From NCBI GenBank assembly GCA_015222355.1, contig JADFVC010000413.1, positions 1 to 7,767 on the forward strand: a stretch of DNA of 7,767 bases, given 5' to 3'. The notes under the pieces are model-generated. The model saw only the letters and a list, made by a program, of their open reading frames with translations. It had not been told where the DNA came from and searched no databases. The position numbers were made by a program, and so were the translations under genes. Of the stretch, positions 1-6,451 are shown in pieces; within the stretch, counting starts at the first letter, position 1, and every line of letters begins with the position of its first letter. Source of the DNA: Chloroflexota bacterium. GTDB lineage: Bacteria; Desulfobacterota; Desulfuromonadia; Desulfuromonadales; Geopsychrobacteraceae.

Positions 1-1010
1 GCCGATTCGGTGGCGCCCTGCGAGAGGGACTGGCTGGAGTCGGAGACCTGGGAACTGCCCGAGGCGATCTGCTCGGCGGCCGTGCCGATCTGGCCCATGA
101 TATCGTTCAGATCACTGCCAAGTTTGTTGAGCGTGCCCCTGATGACATCCTGTTCATCCTTGGCTTCTACCTGAACTCGCAAGTCGCCGTCGGCCAGTTT
201 CTGCAGTGAGACGATGACTTCGTTTTGCAGACTGTCGGCGAACCTGTCCATCGCTTGAGCCATCTGGCCGATCTCATCCGATTGCTGCAGACCGATCCGC
301 TTCGACAGGCGGCCTTTTTCCATATCTTCGATCATTTCCACTGTTTTTGTCAGTGGCTTGGAGACGCTACGGGCCAAGAAGAACACCAGGGCGAAACTGC
401 CGAGCATAACGGCCAGAACGATTCCGCTTATCAGCCAGAAAATTTCTGCCAATTGTGCTTCGATATCATCCAGATATAAGCCGGCTCCGAGGACCCACTG
501 CCACTCGGGTACCAGTTTGACGAAGGAGGTTTTAGCCACCGGCTCGGCAACCCCCTGCTTGGCCCATTTGTACTGCACAAATCCTTCACCCGAGGTCCGC
601 GCGACTTGGGCAAACTCCACGAACAGAGCTTTGCCATCCGGGTCTTTGTTGGCGGAAAGGTTTTTCCCTTCCAACTCCGGTTTAATCGGGTGCATAACCA
701 TGACCGGATCAAGGGTGTTGATCCAGAAATAGTTGTTCCCTTCAAAGCGGGTGTGGCGGATCGCCTCTTTGGCCGCGAACTGCGCCTCCTCTGTCGTCAT
801 TTTGCCGCTGCTGGCCTGCTGCACATAGTGATCGATGATGCCCCATGTCGATTCGACCGCGCGTTGGACGACTTCATCTTTGCCTTTTTTCAGGTTGAAC
901 TTCAGCTCGGAATAGACAAAGCCGATGGTGCAGCCGAAGGCGAGGATAATGAAGCTGCAGAGGGTGAAGATCTTTTTGGCCATCCTCATGTTGTTGAACA
1001 TTTTAAGCAT
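1..1010 (-). CDS. Methyl-accepting chemotaxis protein with single Cache (sCache_2) sensor domain, C-terminus beyond window
   Basis: This is a membrane chemoreceptor that senses a small molecule outside the inner membrane and controls the CheA/CheW array. I translated 336 codons from the ATG at 1010 without interruption. TM1 lies at about residues 14-34. A periplasmic sCache_2 domain spans about 36-185 and shows the hallmark YFWI (94-97), MVMHP (104-108) and WVLGAGLYLDD (172-182). TM2 is at about 190-212, followed by a HAMP domain (about 213-262) and a second HAMP-like linker. The last visible residues (about 305-336, with QSLSQGATES) are the start of the coiled-coil signalling domain. The conserved hairpin tip and adaptation sites lie outside the window. 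A GGAAAGGA ribosome site (1019-1026) sits 8 nt before the start. The gene lies 43 bp downstream of the receiver-like gene on the same strand, so both are probably transcribed from the sigma-54 promoter at 1499-1515. The family call is firm; the ligand is unknown, though sCache_2 receptors often bind small carboxylates. Confidence 0.95.
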   Translation of the reverse strand, partial: MLKMFNNMRMAKKIFTLCSFIILAFGCTIGFVYSELKFNLKKGKDEVVQRAVESTWGIIDHYVQQASSGKMTTEEAQFAAKEAIRHTRFEGNNYFWINTLDPVMVMHPIKPELEGKNLSANKDPDGKALFVEFAQVARTSGEGFVQYKWAKQGVAEPVAKTSFVKLVPEWQWVLGAGLYLDDIEAQLAEIFWLISGIVLAVMLGSFALVFFLARSVSKPLTKTVEMIEDMEKGRLSKRIGLQQSDEIGQMAQAMDRFADSLQNEVIVSLQKLADGDLRVQVEAKDEQDVIRGTLNKLGSDLNDIMGQIGTAAEQIASGSSQVSDSSQSLSQGATES

Positions 1011-1053
1011 GATTAGTTTCCTTTCCACGGGTTGTTTAGCTTGCGACTGAAAG

Positions 1054-1446
1054 CTATTGAGCAGATTTGTCGACAACAGCATTGACTGTTTCAATCAGCA
1101 CCTCCGGGGTGCAGAAAAAATAGCCGGCTCTATTTCTGAACGACTCAATATGGGTTGAAGAGTAAGTTTCTGTGGCAGTATGAGTCAGCAGCACAATCGG
1201 AACTGTTTTGCCGAGGGAGTTGAACAACTCAACAAGTGTTGAGGTTTGCGCGTTTGTATCCAGATAGTTGACAAGCAGCAGGTCAAAGCTCAGCGGCGTT
1301 TTTCGGGCATTGGCAATCCAGTTCACAGCCTCTTCATGATTGAGAAATTCGGTGACCCTGTGTCCCGAAATTTTCAGCAAGAATTTTATTGTTCTGCGCG
1401 TTTCAGCTTTTTCGTCCAGCAACAAGATGTGAGTTTTCATGATCAA
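1054..1446 (-). CDS. Degenerate response-regulator receiver domain protein (pseudo-receiver), stand-alone
   Basis: A single-domain protein of 128-130 residues with the CheY-like beta/alpha pattern: an N-terminal strand ending in LLLDE, a DLLLVN strand, a PIVLLTHTA strand and a GYFF strand. Numbering from the ATG at 1440, the acidic pair is D9-E10 and the conserved Thr is T86. The phosphoacceptor position is Asn (N58), where true receivers have Asp, and the usual Lys before Pro is Thr (T111). It therefore probably cannot be phosphorylated in the normal way and may work through protein contacts. There is no output domain. Start choice: a TTG at 1446 lies 6 nt from an AGGAG, the ATG at 1440 lies 12 nt from it; spacing favours TTG, codon preference favours ATG. 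It is the first gene behind a sigma-54 promoter and lies 43 bp before the MCP gene, which suggests a role in the same signalling or chemotaxis pathway. The fold call is good; the function is not known. Confidence 0.8.
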   Translation of the reverse strand: MIMKTHILLLDEKAETRRTIKFLLKISGHRVTEFLNHEEAVNWIANARKTPLSFDLLLVNYLDTNAQTSTLVELFNSLGKTVPIVLLTHTATETYSSTHIESFRNRAGYFFCTPEVLIETVNAVVDKSAQ

Positions 1447-1452
1447 GGTACA

Positions 1453-1457
1453 CTCCT
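1453..1457 (-). promoter_or_regulatory. Ribosome binding site of the pseudo-receiver gene
   Basis: AGGAG on the minus strand. It lies 6 nt before a TTG (1446) and 12 nt before an in-frame ATG (1440), so by spacing it supports the TTG start and leaves the choice open. Confidence 0.6.
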
Positions 1458-1498
1458 GATTAATTTTTTCTCACGGTTTGGGCTTCGGATGTGTCTAT

Positions 1499-1515
1499 AG
1501 CAAGGTGAGTGCCAA
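1499..1515 (-). promoter_or_regulatory. Sigma-54 (RpoN) promoter for the pseudo-receiver/MCP unit
   Basis: The minus strand reads TTGGCAC-N5-TTGCT, with the invariant GG (1513-1512) and GC (1501-1500) separated by exactly 10 nt. This is very close to the RpoN consensus TGGCAC-N5-TTGCW. Transcription would start near 1488, leaving an untranslated leader of about 42-48 nt before the start at 1446 or 1440. The gene immediately upstream on the same strand encodes an NtrC-type sigma-54 activator, which makes that protein the obvious candidate regulator. Confidence 0.85.
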
Positions 1516-1580
1516 CTAACCGTTCTTGTGTAACTATTTGATATGAGATGGCTATTTGTGTTTTCTTGTAAAGCGAAACG

Positions 1581-1596
1581 GTGTAAGAAATGTTAC
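1581..1596. promoter_or_regulatory. Candidate enhancer (activator-binding) site upstream of the sigma-54 promoter
   Basis: On the plus strand GTGTAA (1581-1586), six bases, then TTAC (1593-1596) form a short inverted repeat (GTAA-N6-TTAC). Its centre is about 101 bp upstream of the predicted start near 1488, within the usual range for NtrC-family binding sites. Further TGTAA half-sites occur at 1529-1533 and 1567-1571. The arms are only 4 bp, so this is a guess from position and symmetry. Confidence 0.3.
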
Positions 1597-1700
1597 GGGG
1601 GGGGTGTTGAAAGAAGGGTAAGCCTCTGCAATCACATGATTTTCTTGATGTTCGGAAAAGTTACCGCTGTTCCAAAGGCTACAGGGTTTGTCGGGAGGAC

Positions 1701-3104
1701 TTATCTTTTGCTCTTATTGAGCCGTTTGTTGAGCGCCGGCCTGGAGATGCCGAGTAGATTTGCGGCAATCGACTGGTTGTTATTTGCGCGCTGCATCGCT
1801 TCGTCAATCAGCAGCTTGACAACCTCTTCGATGGTGGGCAGCCGTTCGGAAAAAGTCACCGGGGCAACGGGCCTTGTTTCCTGCATGATAAGTTCTTGTT
1901 TTCCCAGCACCTTTTTAAAGCTGTCCATCGACAGTTTTTTGGCCTGATGGGTGCTGACGGCATCATAGATCATCGCTTCCAGTTCTCTGACGTTGCCGGG
2001 AAAATGGTAGGTCGAGAGCAGGGTTGCCAGTTCCGGGGGAGGAGTCGGGGTCTTTTTGTTGAGGCTGCTGGCGGCCCTTTCCATCAGGCAAGTCAACAGC
2101 AGCGGGATATCCTCTTTCCGCTCGCGAAGGGGGGGGATAGCAACCGGGTGGGTGTGCAGGCGATAGAACAGATCCTTGCGGAATTTACCGTCGTTCTGCA
2201 AAGCCATAAGGTCCTGATTGGTGGCGAGGACAATGCGGGTTTTTATCTTTTTTACCCGATCGCTGCCGAGCGGAAAATATTCCCCTTCCTGCAAGAGACG
2301 TAGCAGCTTGATTTGCGAGATCGGGCTCAAGTCCCCGATTTCGTCCAGAAACAGGGTGCCATGGGTCGCTTGCTCAATCATTCCGGCACGGGCTTGATCG
2401 GCACCGGTAAAGGCCCCTTTGACATGGCCGAACAGAGTATCGGAGAAGACATTATCATCAAGTCCGGCCACATTGACCGCCACCCAGGGACCGTCGGGCC
2501 GACTTAATTGATGGACCGCCTTGGCAATAAGTTCTTTGCCGACGCCACTCTCCCCGGTAATGAGAATCGGCTGGCTGCTGCTCGCTACTGCCTCCAGGTA
2601 GTGAAAGATCGCTTTCATTTTGGGGGATTGCGTGGGGATCGCCGAAAATGCTTGCGGATTTTTCAGACTGTCTTCCAGAAAGTGTTGCCGCAATTTCCGG
2701 TTTTCGTTTTTGATTTCGAGTAACTGGATGGCCCGCTTGACCGAGCCGATCAGGCGTTCCTCTTCCACTGTTTTGACAAAGTAGTCGTAAGCTCCAGCCT
2801 TTATGCAGCGAACCGATATTTCGATCTGGTTGACACCGGTGAGAATGATGACGGGAAGTTCGGGATAGTTTTCAACGATTTGGGCCAAGATCTTTTCACC
2901 GGACAGATGCGGCATGGTCAGGTCGAGGAGCACAACACTGACTGCTTGATCAGCAAGGATTCCCATGACGCGACGGCTGTCATCGCATTGCATGAGATTG
3001 TTGATACCGCCAAGCCGTTCGAGCGCGAGCGACAGGCTGCGCAGCCAGGGTTTTTCGTCGTCGACCAGCAGTACCAGGGTACTCGGGTAGAGGGTATCAG
3101 GCAT
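1701..3104 (-). CDS. NtrC-family sigma-54-dependent response regulator (receiver, AAA+, Fis-type HTH)
   Basis: This cytoplasmic transcription activator, once phosphorylated by its kinase, forms a ring that uses ATP to open sigma-54 promoters. At 467 residues it has the normal length and all three family domains. The receiver (about 10-125) has acidic D15/D16, phosphoacceptor D61 in LLDLTMP, T89 and K111. The AAA+ domain (about 158-390) has Walker A GESGVGK (184-190), the sigma-54-contacting GAFTGA loop (230-235), Walker B LFLDEIGD (251-258), the FRKDLFYRL region (308-316) and sensor II GNVREL (370-375). A Fis-type helix-turn-helix ends the protein (about 425-465, ANLLGISRPALNKRL). It overlaps the kinase gene by 8 bp and has its own AAAGGA ribosome site (3113-3118) 8 nt before the ATG, so the two are co-transcribed partners. 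All catalytic residues are intact. A sigma-54 promoter lies about 190 bp past its stop codon, a likely target. Confidence 0.96.
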   Translation of the reverse strand: MPDTLYPSTLVLLVDDEKPWLRSLSLALERLGGINNLMQCDDSRRVMGILADQAVSVVLLDLTMPHLSGEKILAQIVENYPELPVIILTGVNQIEISVRCIKAGAYDYFVKTVEEERLIGSVKRAIQLLEIKNENRKLRQHFLEDSLKNPQAFSAIPTQSPKMKAIFHYLEAVASSSQPILITGESGVGKELIAKAVHQLSRPDGPWVAVNVAGLDDNVFSDTLFGHVKGAFTGADQARAGMIEQATHGTLFLDEIGDLSPISQIKLLRLLQEGEYFPLGSDRVKKIKTRIVLATNQDLMALQNDGKFRKDLFYRLHTHPVAIPPLRERKEDIPLLLTCLMERAASSLNKKTPTPPPELATLLSTYHFPGNVRELEAMIYDAVSTHQAKKLSMDSFKKVLGKQELIMQETRPVAPVTFSERLPTIEEVVKLLIDEAMQRANNNQSIAANLLGISRPALNKRLNKSKR

Positions 3105-5661
3105 TGTCTAAATCCTTTGTCACCGGAAGGGAGACTTTTACCACTGTGCCCTGCGGGTGATTCTTTTCGAAAGAGAGTTCGCCGCGATGTTCTTTGATGA
3201 TCCGCGCGGAAACGGACAGCCCCAGTCCCGTGCCGCCTATTTCACGTTTGGTGGTAAAGAAAGGATCGGTCACGTGCAGTAAGTGCTCATCAGCGATGCC
3301 GGACCCCTCATCCTTGACTTCAAACACGCATGAGTTGCTGATTTCATCATAATAGGTTGCAACAGAAATAGATTTTGAATTGTCGGCCAGTGCCTGGGCG
3401 GCATTCACCAGCAGGTTGATCGCCACCTGTTCAATACGTTGCGGATTTCCGGAGATGCTCGGCAGGTTGCTCCCCAACCGGGTTGAGAAGTTGTCTGTCG
3501 ATTTCTTAATGGTGTTTCTGACCAGCCGGATTGCTGCTTCGATAGGGGTGTTCAGTTCAAAGACTTCATTCACGCCGGCAGCTTCTTGCCGGGAAAAGTC
3601 TTTCAGGTCTTCAACAATGCGCCTGATGTGTTGGGCGCCGTTATGCATTTCATGCAGCAGTTCAGGGATTTCTTCGCGCATCCGCGCATAAGATAAACCC
3701 GCGAATTGAAAGTCTCCTTCTTGCTCAAAACGTTCGTCGAGTAGCTCCAGTGCGTCGAGCAGCGCAGCCTTGAGGGTCGAAAGATTGAGGATGATCAAGC
3801 CGTTCGGGTTGTTGATTTCGTGAGCCATTCCGGCGGCCAGTTCGCCGATGGAGGCCAGTTGACTGTTTCTGGTGGCTTCTTCACGCAGACGTACTGTTTC
3901 GGTGATGTCGCTGGCCATTTCAATGACATTGATGACATTTCCTGAGGCGTCCTTGATCGGGAACGCCTTGATGCCCATCAGTTTCCCCTGGGCTGTCTTC
4001 AACGTTGTCTTTTGCGGTAGCCCTGTCTCCATGCAGCGTAGTACCAGGCAGTTGTCGCATGGCTCATTCCGTTCATACCAGTGGTAACAGCTGCTCCCAG
4101 TCAAAGATGTGTGCTCGTCCAGCCCGCGGTTTATCGTGGCATTTTTATTAGCCCAAATTATTTTCAGATCGGGCGACAGCAACAGCAGCGAATCCTGGAT
4201 GCCGTCGAGGACTGTTGCAAATTCCTGAGAGAGCTTTCTGTGGTTATTCTCGCTGGTGATTAAACTCTCTTCCGTCTGCTTGCGGATGGCAATTTCGCTG
4301 TTCAGTTCATCGCGACTTGCTGTGACTTTCCTCAGATTTTGTGCCATGTCGTTAAAGGCATGTCCCAGCTGGCTTATTTCGTCATTGCCGCTTACCGGTA
4401 AGCGGATATCCAGGTTACCTGAACTCATTTCACGAAAAGCCAGGACCGCTTTTTCAAGGGGCGAGAAAATACGTTGCGCAGTCACCACACTGGCGATCAG
4501 GGCGAAGAAAAGGGCCAGCACAGCAATGAGGTAAACCGATAAGATCATTTCATCGATCGCTTGTTCGGCACGATTTTCAACATCACGAAAATCATCCAGG
4601 TAATAACCGGCCACAATGACCCAGTCCCAGGGAGCAAAATAGGTTATTGCGGCCAGCTTTTCACGGGCTTTCTGCTCGCCCGGGTTTTTCCAGGGGTACT
4701 TTTCAATGCTGACCGGGATCGATCGGTTAAAAGCTTTCTGCGGGATTGAGAGCGCCTTGTCAATGATCGATCGAACGAACAGGTTCCCTTCGGAATCCTT
4801 GGAGTCCAGAATGTCTTCGCCGTCACGTGCACCATTTTGCGAAATAATATAGTGCCCTTTCTGCGCTCCCTTGCCACCCAGGACAAAAACATAGCCGGTT
4901 GAGCCGACAACAATATCCATGATGCTATGGCGCAGGCTGGTCAGGTTTTCCTGTTTAACACCGACGTAAAGAACACCGGTTATCTCTTTGCCGCCGGCAT
5001 CCCAGATCGGTTGGTAGGCAGTGATGTACCAGGCGTTGACCACATACGCTCGGCCATGAAAGACTTTCCCCTGCATGATGGTTTCAATGACCGGATTGGG
5101 GGTGCCGTCCGGGTTGACTCGGGGGATATAGGTGCCGATCGCTCGTGAGCCATCCTGTTTTTCGACATTCGATGCCACCCGCAGCATATCGCCCTGTTTA
5201 TTCATCCGCTGAAAGATCGTACAGGTACCGCCGACCAGGGATTTGACCTTGTCGACAACCGGGGCCCGGGTTGAAAAAGAACTGTTCTGGCCGAGCCAGA
5301 CGTTGCCGACGTAAACTTTCGGCAGGGAGATTTGTATCGATTCTTTGCTGTATTGATTGATTGCTGTCCAGGCAACCTTCTGCTCCGGGATAAATGTCAC
5401 CGGACCGCTTTTGGTCAAGATCTCTTCTGCGACCCGCAGGTTGTAAGCCATTGTATGCTCGACCGCCTCGCTCATAGCTTTGGTCATCAGGTAGACGTTC
5501 TGGACAATTTTGCTGACTCTTTCCTGGCCGAGGCGGGCAATTTCGACGTTGAAGTTTTTCTGCAGGCTGTTTTTCTGATAGGAGAGTGCCCCGATGATCG
5601 AGAAAATCGTCAGAACGACGATCAGAAAGCTCTTGCTGATGAGGAGAGTTTTTATCTTCAT
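3097..5661 (-). CDS. Membrane sensor histidine kinase: double Cache, HAMP, Cys-containing PAS, HisKA, HATPase
   Basis: This inner-membrane kinase senses an extracytoplasmic signal, autophosphorylates on His and passes phosphate to the NtrC-type regulator encoded next. It is 854 residues long. TM1 is at about 8-28. The large periplasmic part (about 30-365) matches the Cache_3-Cache_2 type: GGTCTIFQR (144-152), GTYIP (176-180), GRAYV (203-207), GVLYVGV (229-235), then GYVFVLGG (256-263) and PWDWVIVAGYYLDD (344-357). TM2 is at about 372-394 and HAMP at about 395-447, followed by a coiled coil. The PAS domain (about 478-595) carries C525, C535, C538 and C543. HisKA holds the phosphoacceptor H614 in GMAHEINNP. 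The ATPase shows an N box (N749/N753), DEGSGI (784-789), DPFFTTK (799-805) and GGTGLGL (809-815). No strong ribosome site precedes the ATG, only a GGA 4 nt away, so translation may be modest. No confident promoter is visible upstream. The class is certain; the ligand is unknown. Confidence 0.96.
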   Translation of the reverse strand: MKIKTLLISKSFLIVVLTIFSIIGALSYQKNSLQKNFNVEIARLGQERVSKIVQNVYLMTKAMSEAVEHTMAYNLRVAEEILTKSGPVTFIPEQKVAWTAINQYSKESIQISLPKVYVGNVWLGQNSSFSTRAPVVDKVKSLVGGTCTIFQRMNKQGDMLRVASNVEKQDGSRAIGTYIPRVNPDGTPNPVIETIMQGKVFHGRAYVVNAWYITAYQPIWDAGGKEITGVLYVGVKQENLTSLRHSIMDIVVGSTGYVFVLGGKGAQKGHYIISQNGARDGEDILDSKDSEGNLFVRSIIDKALSIPQKAFNRSIPVSIEKYPWKNPGEQKAREKLAAITYFAPWDWVIVAGYYLDDFRDVENRAEQAIDEMILSVYLIAVLALFFALIASVVTAQRIFSPLEKAVLAFREMSSGNLDIRLPVSGNDEISQLGHAFNDMAQNLRKVTASRDELNSEIAIRKQTEESLITSENNHRKLSQEFATVLDGIQDSLLLLSPDLKIIWANKNATINRGLDEHTSLTGSSCYHWYERNEPCDNCLVLRCMETGLPQKTTLKTAQGKLMGIKAFPIKDASGNVINVIEMASDITETVRLREEATRNSQLASIGELAAGMAHEINNPNGLIILNLSTLKAALLDALELLDERFEQEGDFQFAGLSYARMREEIPELLHEMHNGAQHIRRIVEDLKDFSRQEAAGVNEVFELNTPIEAAIRLVRNTIKKSTDNFSTRLGSNLPSISGNPQRIEQVAINLLVNAAQALADNSKSISVATYYDEISNSCVFEVKDEGSGIADEHLLHVTDPFFTTKREIGGTGLGLSVSARIIKEHRGELSFEKNHPQGTVVKVSLPVTKDLDNA

Positions 5662-5857
5662 GGTGTCCGTAAAGGTCCAATCTTATCTTATTATTTCTTG
5701 CACCCGGAGAGATCGTAAAATATAAGTCCCGATTAGGGAAGCTGCATTATTGCAGGAGCTGAAGCTTCATATTCAGCGTTGTCGATAAAAAATTTCTTTT
5801 CGGGGATTGCGATCGGCCCGGATTTGCTCGCTGTTTATGTTATCACATATTTTTTTT

Positions 5858-5925
5858 GGGGCTATCCCAGGAGAGCATTTCATCAACAGTCTCCCAGGCA
5901 TTTTTGAGTTATCCAGGATGGCCCC
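5858..5925 (+). other. Possible structured RNA/DNA element: 10-bp outer stem with internal hairpin
   Basis: GGGGCTATCC (5858-5867) can pair with GGATGGCCCC (5916-5925) over 10 bp with a single G-U wobble on the plus strand. It encloses a 5-bp hairpin GGAGA (5870-5874)/TCTCC (5890-5894) with a 15-nt loop. TTTT follows the outer stem (5926-5929), so a terminator is possible, but a 48-nt loop is atypical and no plus-strand gene lies just upstream. It could also be a leader RNA, a small RNA or a protein-binding site. The strand is assumed from the wobble pair and the T-run. Confidence 0.4.
5868..5900 (+). repeat. Hairpin repeat, copy 1 of 2
   Basis: This 33-bp sequence matches 6452-6484 at 27 of 33 positions. 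The core CATCAACAG loop segment is identical, and the flanking GGAGA/TCTCC arms form a stem. It lies upstream of the HDOD-like gene and upstream of that gene's best promoter, so it may act as DNA, or as RNA only if transcription begins further left. Confidence 0.65.
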
Positions 5926-5939
5926 TTTTGCTTTGCTGT

Positions 5940-5966
5940 TTGACAAAGATTAAGGTCTGCTATAGT
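5940..5966 (+). promoter_or_regulatory. Sigma-70-type promoter for the HDOD-like gene
   Basis: A perfect -35 TTGACA (5940-5945) is followed after 15 bp by TATAGT (5961-5966) preceded by TG (5958-5959), an extended -10. The spacer is short, which the extended -10 may offset. Transcription would start near 5973, about 32 nt before the ATG at 6005. Confidence 0.6.
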
Positions 5967-6004
5967 TTTCAGTTGTATGATCAATCCCTTTAATCGGCAT
6001 TATC

Positions 6005-6379
6005 ATGGCTATGTCACAACTTGATATTGAGCAGCAGAACAGCTTTGATCTGAAACAGGATCTGCGCGGAGTTAACCTGACCGGGCAGGAACAGCGGTAT
6101 TTGAGTAACAACCATGCCAAATTGGGTGCCCGGATGGCTGAGCACTGGGGATTTCCTCAACCCTTGATCGAGGCGATTGAGGGGCACCATGCTGCCGGCG
6201 AAGGGGCTCCCCTCTCGGTCAAAATCGCCGCATTGATCAAGGGTCATCCGGAAAGTGATGACAGTCGGATCTTGGTCGATAAAGCCCGGCAACTGTTTGG
6301 TCTTGATGCAACAATCACTGCAGAAATGGTCGATGACATTCTGCAGGAAAGCGCAGAACTTTCGGCCGCTTTAAATTGA
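6005..6379 (+). CDS. Short protein matching the C-terminal half of an HDOD domain
   Basis: A 124-residue cytoplasmic protein. Residues about 26-124 resemble the end of HDOD domains, HD-related output modules found in bacterial signalling proteins: NNHAKLGARMAEHWGFPQ (35-52), then IEAIEGHH (55-62), then a helical tail VDDILQESAELSAAL (109-123) typical of the HDOD end. The first half of a normal HDOD domain (about 200 residues) is absent. The upstream frame meets a TGA at 5978-5980 and no missing half was found in other frames, so the short form appears genuine rather than frameshifted, though a decayed gene cannot be excluded. Its own promoter supports expression. The ribosome site before the ATG is weak; a second in-frame ATG (6011) is no better. 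It precedes a diguanylate cyclase gene by 114 bp. HDOD and GGDEF domains are often fused in related bacteria, so the pair may be a split version. Function unknown. Confidence 0.75.
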   Translation: MAMSQLDIEQQNSFDLKQDLRGVNLTGQEQRYLSNNHAKLGARMAEHWGFPQPLIEAIEGHHAAGEGAPLSVKIAALIKGHPESDDSRILVDKARQLFGLDATITAEMVDDILQESAELSAALN

Positions 6380-6410
6380 ATTGACGGTTTTGTTGCCGTT
6401 GGGTCATGTG

Positions 6411-6416
6411 TATAAT
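6411..6416 (+). promoter_or_regulatory. Possible -10 element for the diguanylate cyclase gene
   Basis: A perfect TATAAT lies 77 bp before the ATG at 6494. The -35 region is poor: TTGTTG at 15-bp spacing is the best choice, and a TTGACG at 6381-6386 is too far away. If used, the transcript would start near 6423 and include the hairpin at 6451-6481 in its leader. Confidence 0.4.
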
Positions 6417-6451
6417 GATTCGGAGCACCTCTTGAACCGCAGCTGAACAGC

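Larger units (their letters stand above)
5662..6004. other. Divergent intergenic region with no gene
   Basis: This 343-bp stretch separates the leftward kinase gene from the rightward HDOD-like gene. I found no convincing reading frame in it. It contains an inverted repeat GCTGAA (5758-5763)/TTCAGC (5772-5777), a T8 run (5850-5857), a possible structured element at 5858-5925 and a rightward sigma-70-type promoter at 5940-5966. No good leftward promoter or sigma-54 box for the kinase gene could be picked out. Confidence 0.7.

Noticed and set aside
225..1016. Several plus-strand reading frames opposite the MCP gene (e.g. 225-479, 358-732, 606-1016)
   Set aside because: They are antisense to a continuous, well-recognised chemoreceptor frame and show no recognisable domain.
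1605..1700. Rho-independent terminator after the NtrC-type regulator gene
   Set aside because: Only weak stems (4-5 bp) without a following T-run on the minus strand were found.
1543..1947. Plus-strand frame of 134 codons overlapping the spacer and the end of the regulator gene
   Set aside because: It overlaps the HTH region of the NtrC-type gene in antisense, has no recognisable motif and would cover the sigma-54 regulatory region.
5198..5680. Minus-strand 160-codon frame overlapping the start of the kinase gene
   Set aside because: Same-strand shifted shadow of the kinase; the kinase frame encodes TM1 and the Cache domain without interruption, so no frameshift is needed.
6381..6416. TTGACG (6381-6386) with TATAAT (6411-6416) as a full sigma-70 promoter
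   Set aside because: The spacer is 24 bp, too long for a standard promoter; only the -10 was kept.
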